Made by a program: the position numbers and the translations under genes. A DNA stretch of 64,000 nucleotides from Leguminivora glycinivorella (taxonomy: Eukaryota; Arthropoda; Insecta; Lepidoptera; Tortricidae): the NCBI RefSeq assembly GCF_023078275.1, contig NC_062973.1, forward strand, positions 6,416,926 to 6,480,925, read 5' to 3'. Numbering within the stretch: the first letter of the stretch is position 1; each line of letters begins with the position of its first letter. Shown here piece after piece: positions 10,013 through 20,691 of this stretch. The notes beneath the pieces were generated by a model that saw only the letters and a program-made list of their open reading frames with translations, was not told where the DNA came from and did not search any database.

Positions 10013-13010
10013 GGTAATTATCCTTATTCCTAAAGTTAATAGTAGGTAATTTAATTCAATGTAGTGTTAGAAGTATAGGTATATACTTAAGAGGCCGTCA
10101 CGATGGGTAAAAATTCAGTATCTGTCAAATTACCCCATTTACACACACTAACGCACGTCACACTCACCAACATACTTTTCGCACACTACCGCAATTTACT
10201 GGAAGAGGTCAGTGACCTAAGTGAGAGGAACTTAAGACAGGTCTATAGTTTCACAAGATCAGTTGTAACGTTAAAATCCCATCAAAACCAAAAAAAGGAA
10301 ATATGAGCCAAGTTCAATATTATATATGCCTTGGTTGTTGGCGTCAACGACAAAAGCAGTGAGATCTAAACGGGTGCCAAGTTCAATGGCAGTCCTCAAA
10401 ATGTTTTATGACAATTGATGACATAAAATAACATTTCTTATAACTTTTATAATAGAATAGAATATAATTAATTTATTCGTTAACACACACACAAAATAAA
10501 CGTTACAAATAATAAGACATAAACAAGAAGGAGATCCAACGAAATGGTCTAATCTTCCGATCAGACCATCCGGTGAAACAATCACGACAGGCACATAATA
10601 TGTATGTCACAAATATCAATATAAGAGCCAAATTTAAGACGTTTATGTGAAATAGTTTTTGTTGTGAGGACGCCCATAGAGGCTCCAAATAGTTCGTGTA
10701 ATATTACACACGATGTTGTCTGCCAGTTCGGTTACTTGAACTTGGCTTGACACGCTGCCGCGTGTTTAGATTGCGGACAGTGTCAATTTAGTGTTACCAT
10801 CTCACACGAATTGACTCCGATTATTTTTCAAAATAAATTTGTTCAAACACCATATAAAATCAAAACAACTCTGGTGTAAAAAACAGTGCTTCGTTTATTC
10901 TAATTATAAATGGTTAAACCCTTTTCCGAATGAATTAAAATAATTCACTGTTCCTGATCGGTTTAGCCATTATAATATCCGTTATAAATGCACTGAGACA
11001 AAGGTTGAGGTTATGTATGAACAGAGGTTGACAGTCAGTTTACATGTAAAATTGTTGCCATATATAGAATTCTTCATTAAAACAATAATTTTCAAAATTT
11101 AGTTAAAGTTGTCTGAATCTAAGGTTACGTGCCCCGTGTGCAAACACCATTTAAAAATTATATTGAACGTAAGAAGGTAAGTCATACAGAACAATTTTGT
11201 GATAAGATAATATATTATTACAATTAATAATTTCGCCATTTACGTAAATAATCGTTTATAGAATATAGATTATAGAATATAATGATTAGTTCTGTTAGTT
11301 TTTTCATACGCCACACTGAATGTCTCTTCGCGATAGAGAATGTTACACACACTGACACACTAAATAATGTGACCAGTATAATGAAAATAAAGTCCAACGA
11401 GTTAAAATTAATTTTAAAACTCTTTCATTTTAATAAAGTTTAGAAGACAAAAAATACCTATATTTCTTATCATTGTATTAAAGTTACATATATTTTTTTA
11501 TTTCTCAACAATAATAAGTAGTAAACAACACAAAAAAAAACGATTTTAAACTGAGACTCTTTTAGACGTGACGATATTTATTTACCTTATTACTTTTGAA
11601 TACATTCATAGCACTGGCAATCTTTTTGTATCCGTATATGATTTCCAGTGTCAAAAACAAATGTCATTGGAGCAAATTTGGCGACACGTCCGCTCCGAAC
11701 GAGCCCGATCGGGCGTCTGACTCAATAGAATCTGTTCGCAGTTTTGACGTTTGTATGGAAAATTTACGAAAGTTTATATTCAACATTGATTTTATTCGTT
11801 CTCTTTGTAAGGAAAAATATGAAAAGGTAATAATTCTGTAGTCCAGTTATCTAGCTTATAAAATAACATTATTTTAAAACTAAAACACGGTCATACATAT
11901 TCAAATTTATGAAGATGCCGACAGGGGCCGACCGCATTTTAGTTACAACTTTAAGTAAGTATGTATCTAAAATTGGAAGTGTTTCCTGATTTGTATTACA
12001 CACTATTTTGCATACACATACTTAAAGTTTATAATTATCAAGAAAGCCTTTTGTTTGCCTAAAAGGTTTTCGAAGTAATTGCCATTTGATTCGATGTATT
12101 TTTAGACAAATATTGATGTCGTTTAACTTCCATTTACTGTATTTTAGTAGCATGATAACACACATGTAAACTACTGAATTTTTAGTTTAGGATATAAGTA
12201 ATGCGACAACATCAATTTTAGCAGCCTAAAGTATACAAAATTGAGCTCAGCTCACTCAGACGTGAGCACTATTTGCGGGTTTTCTTAAACTAGCGTCAGG
12301 AAAAAAATCATAATTAATTCAGGGAGTAACTTTTCCTTGATGTTAACTACTGATTTTGTAGATAAGAATACGCGCTGTTTAAAACAAGTGCTTTTCTTAT
12401 CAATAAGTATATACTGAAACTAAAACCGGACGTAGAAAACTACCAATTTTACGATTTTCTACTTTTTGATATTGACGGCCTCTTAATACTGATAAAAACA
12501 AAAGTCTATTATGTTTAATTTACTCGTTAATTACTATATCATGTAATTGTCCATATATCTTCCTGCAGCTGTTTTGATATTTGTTGAATATTCATAGTAC
12601 CTATATACTCGTAAAATTCGAAGCGATGTCCTAATAATATGATTTATATGATACTTTAGTAAGCGATTCGAACATGTTTAGAAACAATCAACCTTTGTAA
12701 CATTGATAATAATAGCGGTGGTTTATTCCCTGACCCCTATATGACAGGTTAACCTAGTTTAGGGCTCAGGACACTATTCCAAGGCTATTTTACATTAACT
12801 CCATTATTCATATGTACTTTAAGCGATAACATACATCTCATGTAAATGTAATAAGCTGACACTTTGATACCTAAATAAAGCATTTTTCATTTTCATTTTT
12901 CATTTCAAATCACAATGTAATATAAGTATATAAATTTTACTGGGGTGACTTCAAAAGTGGGGTTATTATGGAAATGCCGTATACATATTATAATAATTAT
13001 TATAATAACG
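10013..13010. other. Three kb of AT-rich DNA, no gene; possible LINE 3' UTR remnant
   Basis: No domain-bearing frame on either strand. At about 10445-10580, AATAGAATAGAATATAATTA followed by TTATTCGTTAACACACACAC looks like a LINE 3' UTR in reverse orientation, held at low confidence. Near 12875-12905 there is a short TTTTCATTTTCATTTTT tract. The frames 10103-10306 and 11596-11841 have no recognisable features. Confidence 0.45.
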
Positions 13011-13112
13011 GAGAAAAGGTGGATGGACTGTGTGAGAGATGATATGAAACGAATACAAGTGAATGATGAGATGACGTGCGAAAGAGAAATTCTGATAAGG
13101 GCAAGCGAATAA
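13011..13112 (+). pseudogene. RTE-type LINE, 3' end fragment of the reverse-transcriptase ORF
   Basis: In frame from 13011 the translation contains KRWMDCVRDDMKRIQVNDEM and runs to a stop at 13110-13112. The W-MDC-V-DDM signature is characteristic of the C-terminal tail of RTE-like LINE polyproteins. A related fragment lies in reverse at 41100-41264. Only about 33 codons remain. Confidence 0.6.
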
Positions 13113-13147
13113 TGATCATGATATCAGTAATTTATCACCCGCTACTG

Positions 13148-13351
13148 ATCATGGGCACCTCTTTGAGTATACTATCTTGCAGTCTTGAGCCAGTCTTCTC
13201 CAGAAGTGATTTGCAATCATGGGCACCTCTTTGAGTATGCCATCTTGCAGTCTTGAGCCAGTCTTCTCCAGAAGTGATTTGCAATCATGGGTACCTCTTT
13301 GAGCATGCCATCTTGCAGTCTTGAGCCAGTCTTCTCCGGAAGTGATTTTCA
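13148..13351. repeat. Tandem repeat, three 68-bp units
   Basis: The units start at 13148, 13216 and 13284 (each ATCATGGGYACCTCTTTGAG...) and differ at only a few positions. Since 68 is not a multiple of three, each unit is read in a different frame by the 67-codon minus-strand ORF (13149-13352), which argues against a selected protein repeat. Confidence 0.93.
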
Positions 13352-14126
13352 ATCTTCTAAATGTCGTATACCCAATGAACCAAACGACCTCGGCTCTTCA
13401 GTCATCTAAAAGCGGTCACCATTCCCTTAACATCTTAAGTTTCAAACGAATAGGTTTTGCATCTTACATTACATCTGTTGCAGTTATTAAAAAAACAGTT
13501 TATGTGATACACTTCTAAGTACTTGTCATTTAATGTTGCCCCTAATATCCTCTAACTATGTCACTCTCATCACACTAACAACATACTTTATAATAACCTA
13601 CACAACTCATTAAACTACCATCGCTTTACGTAAAACAACCACTTCACCAGCACAAGGTCGTATCTTCCCACTTACATCATACGATTTAAATCCTTATGAA
13701 ACCAGAGGATTGCAGCAACCCACTTAAAATCCTGTAAACTGGTACTATCTGCGGTGTGTTTAATCCTGTTACGGACCTTTGAAATCTAATTATAATGGAT
13801 TTTGTCGCGCTGAGGAGTTTGTGTTGTTCCGTTTAAAAGGGCTCCCCAAAACCTTCTAGGCTTTTTAAACAACACTCACGTTACTCCATATTTATTATTT
13901 ATATGGTTTCTCGTTTGCATCTAACGTAATTTTTACTTAGCACGTCCTTCAAGTTTATAACTATCAATCAAATCGTCCTGTCTCCAACTCGTTAGGGTCT
14001 CTTTCTTTGGCACGATATTCTTATCTTTAATCCAGCTAAATTCTAATATGTATAATTTTGGTATGCCCTAGACCTTGGATCCCTCTGAAAGGGCTTATGC
14101 TTAGCTTTTACTCCAGCACACATTAA
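13352..14126. other. No gene seen
   Basis: AT-rich DNA with no domain-bearing frame, RNA or repeat that I could identify. Confidence 0.5.
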
Positions 14127-14555
14127 TAGTTATTTGTTATACAAGGGGGCAAAGTTGTATTTTAACGCCGAGTGTGGAATTGAAAAACGAGCAAGTGAAA
14201 GGATTCTATAGTTGAACCACGACCGAAGCGAGTGGTTCGAGAATAGAATCCTGAACTTGCGAGTTTTTTAACACACGAGAAGTAAAATACATTTGCACCC
14301 GAGTGTAACACAAAACTTTTCCCCTCACTGTAGCGAGGAAACTACAACGCAAAAAATGCGTTTTTCACTGCTTTCAGTAGTTCCACAGGTGGTAAATAAT
14401 CTTTATTACTAGATTCACCTCCTTTTATCAATTTTAAAGCAGGTCATTTGACTTTATTCAGGGTCAAATCACTTTACCCACTAGTGGATAAAATGAGTTT
14501 TTACCCGCTGGTATTAAAGGACAAAACACGTGTTTCCGAGCTAGTGAGGGGAAAA
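14127..14555 (-). repeat. Dispersed repeat (copy 2, inverted relative to 7568-8099)
   Basis: Reverse-complement match to 7568-8099 over almost its full length. It lacks the 96-bp LINE-tail insertion and keeps the empty target CGTTGTAGTTTCCTCGC (as read on the minus strand). Divergence is limited to scattered substitutions and small indels. Confidence 0.88.
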
Positions 14556-16207
14556 ATATTTTAATCTTAATGATAAAGATATGGTTTAGTAATGGGAGCA
14601 CTAATGGCGCCCTTTTTTTACAGAAGACGTGACATTTTGTTGTCAGTATAAAGATTGAACTGCCATAGCGTCTGATTTTGTCAAATTTAACTTAGTTAGC
14701 TGAAATATTTTTAACTAAATAATGTCGAAGGAATCTGAAGATGGAATAGCAAGTAATTTAATTACATTTTCAGATATTTTACAGAGACCTGTAACTTGTA
14801 CCAAAAGGTATTTTGTCTAAAAGTTTTGTTATTTAATTAATTAGTATTTTCTTAAGCATATTTATTACTAATAAAGGAAGATAAACACAGCTTTTTGGTA
14901 GAAAGTTACTGGTACTAAGAAAGGCACAATTTGGGAATTTTATGGCTTGTGATTCGCATTTCTATAAAAAAGCGATAAGAAGATAAGTACATTCAAGTGA
15001 TCGCGCGCTGTCTATGCAATGCAACTTTAACATCCAACCGCCTTCGTCAGTTTTCCGTGATCATGATGCATGCAACTGCGTCGAAATATCGGGAGCTCGA
15101 CAAAAATCAAAAAGGTAATCACGGTCTATATCCCGGTCAATATAAGTCTAATGAAAATAACCGTGAATCATTCAGAACTTTATTTTTTTGATAACTTTAG
15201 TGAACGTTTATGAATAAGGGAGTTAGTCGTTTTCTGCAATCATGTAGCAGCACAGTCTCCATTCGGTCTAATACTCCAGCCACACACGGAGGTGTGAGAA
15301 GTCGCAAGAGACTTTACTTAAACGTAAGGCAGTTAATGGTCACCGAAGTGGCCCACATCACACTTACTACGTCTCTGCTTACTTCTCATGCCATTCTTCG
15401 AGTGTATTTGCCCAGGTGCCCCAGGTATATCTTATTAACAAACACACAAGAGGGGCAGGAAGATCCTCCATTCTTCCGGCGTTTCTCTTGTGCGTTTAAT
15501 TAATATAAGGTAGCATTTATTGCGTAGTTAATTCTGAAGTTCTGACTGTGTTCGTGTAGACATTGTATTGGGCTAATAAAGTCAGTAACACCTCATTATC
15601 GGCCTCGCTTGCGGCTTTTAACAGCCCCCATATTCTCATCTCTTACCGAGTCTTCGTGGTTATAAACCATCCAATACACCTCGGCCTCGCTCTTCGCGCA
15701 ATTCTGTTAAGAGTAAAAACACAAATGGAATTACTTGACTTTGACTTTGAGTGAATCGTTTTTCTTATCATTATTTGCACGGTTACATTATCCTGGGTAA
15801 GGTAACTCTCACTTAAAGTTGTGTAAGGTTATTTCAATATTCCTTATTCTGGACATCTACTAAGCATGTTAGAACTTGGTTCAAAATTTCTGACAGCTTT
15901 CTGTCCCTTTCATTTTTGTCTTTCGTATGGCATTGTCTAATAAACTATTGTTTTCGTAGCATATTTCTTTCTTTTATTAGAGTTCACATTTATACTGGTC
16001 CCACGTATGGTGTCACCTCATGGGGAACAACTCAGCCCTCTTCATGGCATTTTTATGCGCAAACTTAGTTCCGCAAAGCTTTTATTTTAGGGACAAAGAA
16101 CTTGCAGCTCGTACTCAACACGATATCGCCATTAAACCAAACAATGTATTGGTTTGAATTGATCCTTGTTGTAGATTTTATGGTTTGAAATAACATCGGG
16201 AAGCTTG
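14556..16207. other. No gene seen; short repeat-like stretch near 15118-15185
   Basis: The sequence around 15116-15180 (AATCACGGTCTATATCCCGG, TCAATATAAGTCTAATG) is partly shared with 55800-55860. The frames at 14997-15191, 15210-15503 and 15563-15754 lack domains, and no exon structure can be supported. Confidence 0.45.
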
Positions 16208-16221
16208 ATTAAGTAGTTGTT

Positions 16222-16528
16222 TTTATATTAAAGGAAAAATTGGAAAAATTTACGCTTCCGGCGGGACTTGAACCCGCATCATTTTTGTAATCCGTGCAAT
16301 GCTCTCACCAATTGAGCTACGGAAGCCACGCCGGACATCGCAAATCTTTCCATGCCTTTCCTTATGTACACACGTCTTGGGGTGACGTCTAGCGCCATCT
16401 ACCGACAGACTATTACGTCTGAATGATGCGGGTTCAAGTCCCGCCGGAAGCGTAAATTTTTCCAATTTTTCCTTTAATATAAAAATGTTTAGAATCGTTA
16501 GCAGACGTTTCTGCTTGTTAAAAATTAA
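16222..16528. mobile_element. 307-bp insertion with 14-bp target duplication, carrying a tRNA-like hairpin
   Basis: The 14-mer ATTAAGTAGTTGTT occurs immediately on both sides (16208-16221 and 16529-16542), as expected from LINE-type target-primed insertion. The insert includes a 64-bp perfect inverted repeat (16220-16283 and 16422-16485; the left arm overlaps the duplication by 2 bp) around a 138-bp loop. The arms contain the 3' half of a tRNA-like sequence plus its 3' flank. No ORF with a domain. Confidence 0.7.
16253..16326 (-). tRNA. tRNA-like sequence with degenerate anticodon arm
   Basis: On the minus strand, acceptor strands GCTTCCG and CGGAAGC pair at 7 of 7, the D-arm is GCTC-AATTGGTGA-GAGC, and the T-arm is GCGGG-TTCAAGT-CCCGC. 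The A box (TAGCTCAATTGG) and B box (GGTTCAAGTCC) match polymerase III promoters. The anticodon region reads TTGCA-CGGAT-TACAA: four of five pairs and a 5-nt loop, so no normal 7-nt anticodon loop and no assignable amino acid. The downstream TTTTT could terminate transcription. More likely a tRNA-derived retroposon head or pseudogene than a working tRNA. Confidence 0.6.
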
Positions 16529-16542
16529 ATTAAGTAGTTGTT

Positions 16543-17889
16543 GCCGAGTTTTTATCACCTATCGTAAATGAATAAATGGAAATGTTGATGGTACCGCACT
16601 GGAGATATTTGAGTAGGTGTGCAATTGAGAACTCGGAATTTAGAAATTGTTTTGTAACAAAAAATAATAAACGTACGAAATGTAAATACACTAATTGGAT
16701 TATCGGTGGCCTTTATAACGAACGATAGTACCACCTAGCTGCTCTTAAGATGTGGTCATTGGTCAACTGGTCAATGGAACTTCGTGATAAAATAACTTGG
16801 GTATTGTTAGAATCATCTCGGTGAATAGAAAACTTACAGTCAGCATAAACGTTTGTATCATTTTTTTTTTTCTAAAATATAATAAGGTTTAAAATATTAA
16901 GTCAACTCTATTATTTCTCAGTTTAACTACAGATTGAAACAGAATATAGTTTCAAAGTACCCATTCTATGAGATCAGATACGTTTATTAAGTATAGAATA
17001 TCCCCCAATTACCTTTAACGTCGAGTCAAAAGCTGTTCTCAAAGAGTTAAAAGACTAGAGTCCACTATCGTTGCTGTAAAAGGTACTTGAAGTACAACGA
17101 ATGCAATAAAGAAGAAAACGCGAGGAATTTCATCAAATCTGCTTCGCAAGCAGGCGCTTTGTGAGCACAGATTATATGCCACTGGACAGAGTATGTTGGG
17201 TCCAACCTGAATGAATATTAATTAAGATGATAAAAGTCAAAAATATTTCAAGAATCTTACAACAAGACAGAGCTTATAATGCGGTTTATTACATGCCAGT
17301 AGACAGAGATGTTGGGTCGGGAGTTGTGAACCCAAATGTTCACTGTTGTGCTTTTGATTGACATGTCTCATGTCATGACAATCTTTAAACAGAAACCTTT
17401 GATCGGGTCAATCGTATACGATCTCTTTTTCACGGTGATATTATCCCTTTTTCAAGGTGAATTACGTGATCACGGTATTTGTTCAGGTTGATTCATTATG
17501 CGCAGTCTACAAAAGGTTATCTGTGTTTACGTGGCAGCTTGTGATTTATGAGTACCTATTATAAACCTTTTCGGATGAACGAAAATGCAATATAGTCTAG
17601 TCTTAAAGTCTTAAGGTAAGCAAGTAGTTATTTTACATTGTCTATAAGATACGCTTCAGAGATTTAGTAGTTAATTGCTTTACAAGGGGACATAGTTGTT
17701 GTTTAACTTTTCGTGCTCAAATATCTGAGCAAGTCAAAAATTCCAAAATCTAACAAAATTTTCTTTAAAGTTTATTTTTATTTCAGAATATTTTATGCGC
17801 TGCCTAATTGTTCTCGTTTTGTAAGTGCCGCTTGAGAATATTTTTTTTTTGTTGTATCGTTTTATCGTGCAAAGATAATACAATAATTT
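16543..17889. other. No gene seen; weak duplication and a possible repeat remnant
   Basis: The phrases TATGCCACTGGACAGAG (about 17174) and CATGCCAGTAGACAGAG (about 17291), each followed by TGTTGGGTC, suggest an old duplication. About 17680-17745 (TTACAAGGGGACATAGTTG) weakly resembles the end of the 7568-8099 repeat. Otherwise AT-rich and non-coding. Confidence 0.4.
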
Positions 17890-18595
17890 GTGACGTTATC
17901 TGGGTAAAGGGACCTTACTGTCGATGGCGAGCGATGGCATCAATAAAGCGAGAGCAGCGTATGCCCAGCTGAAGCCTGTTTGGACGTCCACCGTAATAAC
18001 TCGGGGTACTAAAATTAGAATGTTCAACTCTAACGTCAAGTCGGTCCTTTTGTACAGTTGCGAAACATGGCTTGTGAGGAAGGACATCACCAATCGGTTG
18101 CAGGTGTTTATTAACAAGTGTCTCCGGCGCATCTTGGGTATTTACTGGCCGACAACTATTTCAAACGCTAGATTGTGGCAGATGACGGGACAAAAACCCG
18201 TAGGCCAGGAAATACGCGCACGGAAGTGGCGATGGATAGGGCACGTGCTACGCAGAGCAGACAACCATCTGTCCAAGCAGGGTCTCTGCTGGCAATCACC
18301 TGGCAGTAGACGGTCGGGGCGGCCTTGTACCACGTGGAGGCGGTCAGTGGAGAAGGAGGCTGGCGCAAGTGGACTAGGCTGGAAGGATTTGGAAGCAGTC
18401 GCCCAGGATCGTGAAAAGTGGAAGATTCTTCTAAGAGCCCTATGTCCCTAGTGAGGGATAACAGGAACACATCATCATCATCATCATCACTGTCGATGGC
18501 GCCTACGGCGTTATGAGCGATGTTCGTATACAAATACGACGCCTCGAGATGTAAGCGCCACCGACAATAAAGTCCCTTTATCCAGTTAATGTCAC
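17890..18595. mobile_element. MITE with about 40-bp terminal inverted repeats, split by a LINE
   Basis: The left end GTGACGTTATCTGGGTAAAG (from 17890) and the right end ending at 18595 (complement GTGACATTAACTGGATAAAG) are inverted repeats extending about 40 bp, to CGATGGCG and CGGTGGCG. Without the LINE at 17930-18488 and one target duplicate, the element is about 134 bp. Family not named. Confidence 0.8.
17930..18488 (+). pseudogene. 5'-truncated RTE-like LINE with 13-bp target duplication
   Basis: The duplication ACTGTCGATGGCG is at 17917-17929 and 18489-18501. The open frame (to the stop at 18449-18451) encodes the C-terminal part of a LINE endonuclease/reverse-transcriptase: VLLYSCETWLVRKDITNRLQ, then RKWRWIGHVLRR, a GRP-TWRR motif and LEAVAQDREKW, ending LLRALCP. 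A short 3' UTR and an (ATC)n tail follow. The catalytic RT core and endonuclease are absent through truncation, but what remains is uninterrupted, so the insertion is probably fairly recent. RTE-group assignment is by recognition. Confidence 0.87.
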
Positions 18596-20691
18596 ATTTA
18601 TATTGTAACTTTCATTTGTTTTGTCTAAACACACGAACATTCAGTAAAATGTGAATGTTGAGAATAGATAAACATGAAAATACTTCCTCCTTCGTATTTA
18701 GATCAAAAACCTCGATCCTTGGAGCTAAAAATAGATCGATCTTTTATTCAATTACTTTAAAAACAGTTTTACAAATAGTCAAGCTCTCTTTAATTGTTTT
18801 TCGTGGGTAAATAATCCGCTTACGCAGGAATTAATTACCTACGTTGAAAAGCCTCGTTACACGAACGAGAATATATCGTTAAAATAATTAGGTATATTAT
18901 ATTTATAGAAAATTAAGGATTAAATAATGAGAGAATTTTTGAAGCATTTTCCGACACGTGAAGTTTGAAACTTGATGGAAAAACTATGATAAAATATTTT
19001 TTCGGTCCTCCGGCCGGATAGGGTCAAATTTCAGGCCGCTGCGCTAAGTAAGTTGCCGCTTTCCGGCTCCGTCGAACAGAAAAATAGTATACACACCTTG
19101 GCCAATAAATAAGAAAGACTCATATGCCATATTTTTTGACAATTCTGTGTGATCTGAGACATTTTTTACTTTACTGACCTAGGTATGTAAAATACACTAT
19201 TAATGTTTGTCTGCGAAGCGGCTGAGGTGCTTAGAAATATCTGAACTCTCATCCAAGTCATGGTTTTACATAGAGTGTGCGCTTAGATGTTTATAAGCAG
19301 CTTTGCCCTCTGAGTTTCTTTACGTGTATTAAACCGCGTCAAAACAGAAAATGCCTTAGTTTATATCAAAAATTCCTAACTTCATTGTGCTACTTTGTGC
19401 CTTGAAACGACTAGGAATTCCTAACTTGAAAGCCTTGCAGTAGCGGGAACTATTAAACCCAGTCTACCGAGCGTTATGGCCCTAGGAAGATTTCTATTAT
19501 GATAATATTAAACACCGCTCGCTACCTAATTGAATTGAAATTTTCAAATAGTTCGTTTCTGAGATACTGAGATTTCTAGTTCAAACGAAGTTACGAAGTC
19601 AAAAATGGTCCAAGCGTTTCCTAAAGTAGTTTATGGTCATACATTTTTTGTCCGTTTGATTCCCGGAAAAAGGCATAAATGCAATATGCATAACCTGCGT
19701 CATGCGTGTCAATGACAACTTAGCAATTTTAAATACATTTTTGTATATACTTATTGAAAGAACATGCAGCTTTTCGGATTTTAGATCAATAATACGGGAA
19801 TAAGACAGTTCAGTGTCCATGCTACGATTTAAAAAAAAAACAATTTTTTTTAAATATTAATTAAATTTAATATAAAATAAATTTAAGCTTATAAATATTA
19901 AGTACTTTAGAATAAATTTCTCCTAAAAGCACGTTTGATATCTCATTTTGGTACTGCTATGCGTTGCTTCAACTAAAACATCAACAAAAACTACTTTCTC
20001 CAAAATTGTGCTGTAAAATGAACTCGGTACTAACCTAAACACTAAGTAGTATTTGGTGGAAGTACCAGGAACACAGAACAATACAAGCGTTGTGAGCGAG
20101 CGTCCATTAGCGCAGCCTTTTCACTAGAATAAACCCCAAAGTCGGTAATTATTTTAAATCGCGCTAGCAACGTTGCCTCCACGACACTAATGTGCCAGTA
20201 TTTTAACTGTGATTAAAATAACTCCCATATATTTCTAGCTTAATCGCTTATTCTTCTTGAACAAGATGCCGTTTTACGATTAGAATTAGTCAAGAATATT
20301 TGTTTTTCTTTTTAATGGAATACATTGTTATGTTTGACACATATATTTTTTAGATCAAACAAATAAATACAGTGGTTATGTAAAATAAAATACCACAAAC
20401 TGATTGTCAGATCTGCACCTGATTTGAATGAAATGCAAGTCAAATTAAACCTCCAATCAAGCCTCAGGTCCAATTGAGATGAAAGAGTAGTTATAAAATA
20501 TTTGAAAAAAAAAAATACATATCAGAATGTTACATGGTATAGAATTTGAAGAAATAATATACGTCTGAGACAAATCAATACGATAGGTATTGTTGTCATC
20601 TATAACCGAGATAAAACATCCTTCACTTCAGCGGCTTAAAGAAATAAAATATCGCCGTGCAATGCAATTCACCAGTACTACAATAAATAAA
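18596..20691. other. Two kb of AT-rich DNA, no feature seen
   Basis: No domain-bearing frame on either strand. There is a GC-rich patch at about 19010-19080 (CCTCCGGCCGGATAGG) of unknown nature. Confidence 0.45.

Noticed and set aside
9781..10017. Open frames on both strands through the CA repeat
   Set aside because: Pure dinucleotide translation (His-Thr, Cys-Val); not a gene.
13148..13351. CRISPR-like array
   Set aside because: The units are contiguous tandem copies without spacers, in a eukaryotic context.
16253..16326. Functional tRNA gene
   Set aside because: Acceptor, D and T arms are good, but the anticodon arm has a mismatch and a 5-nt loop, and the sequence lies in a retroposed hairpin.
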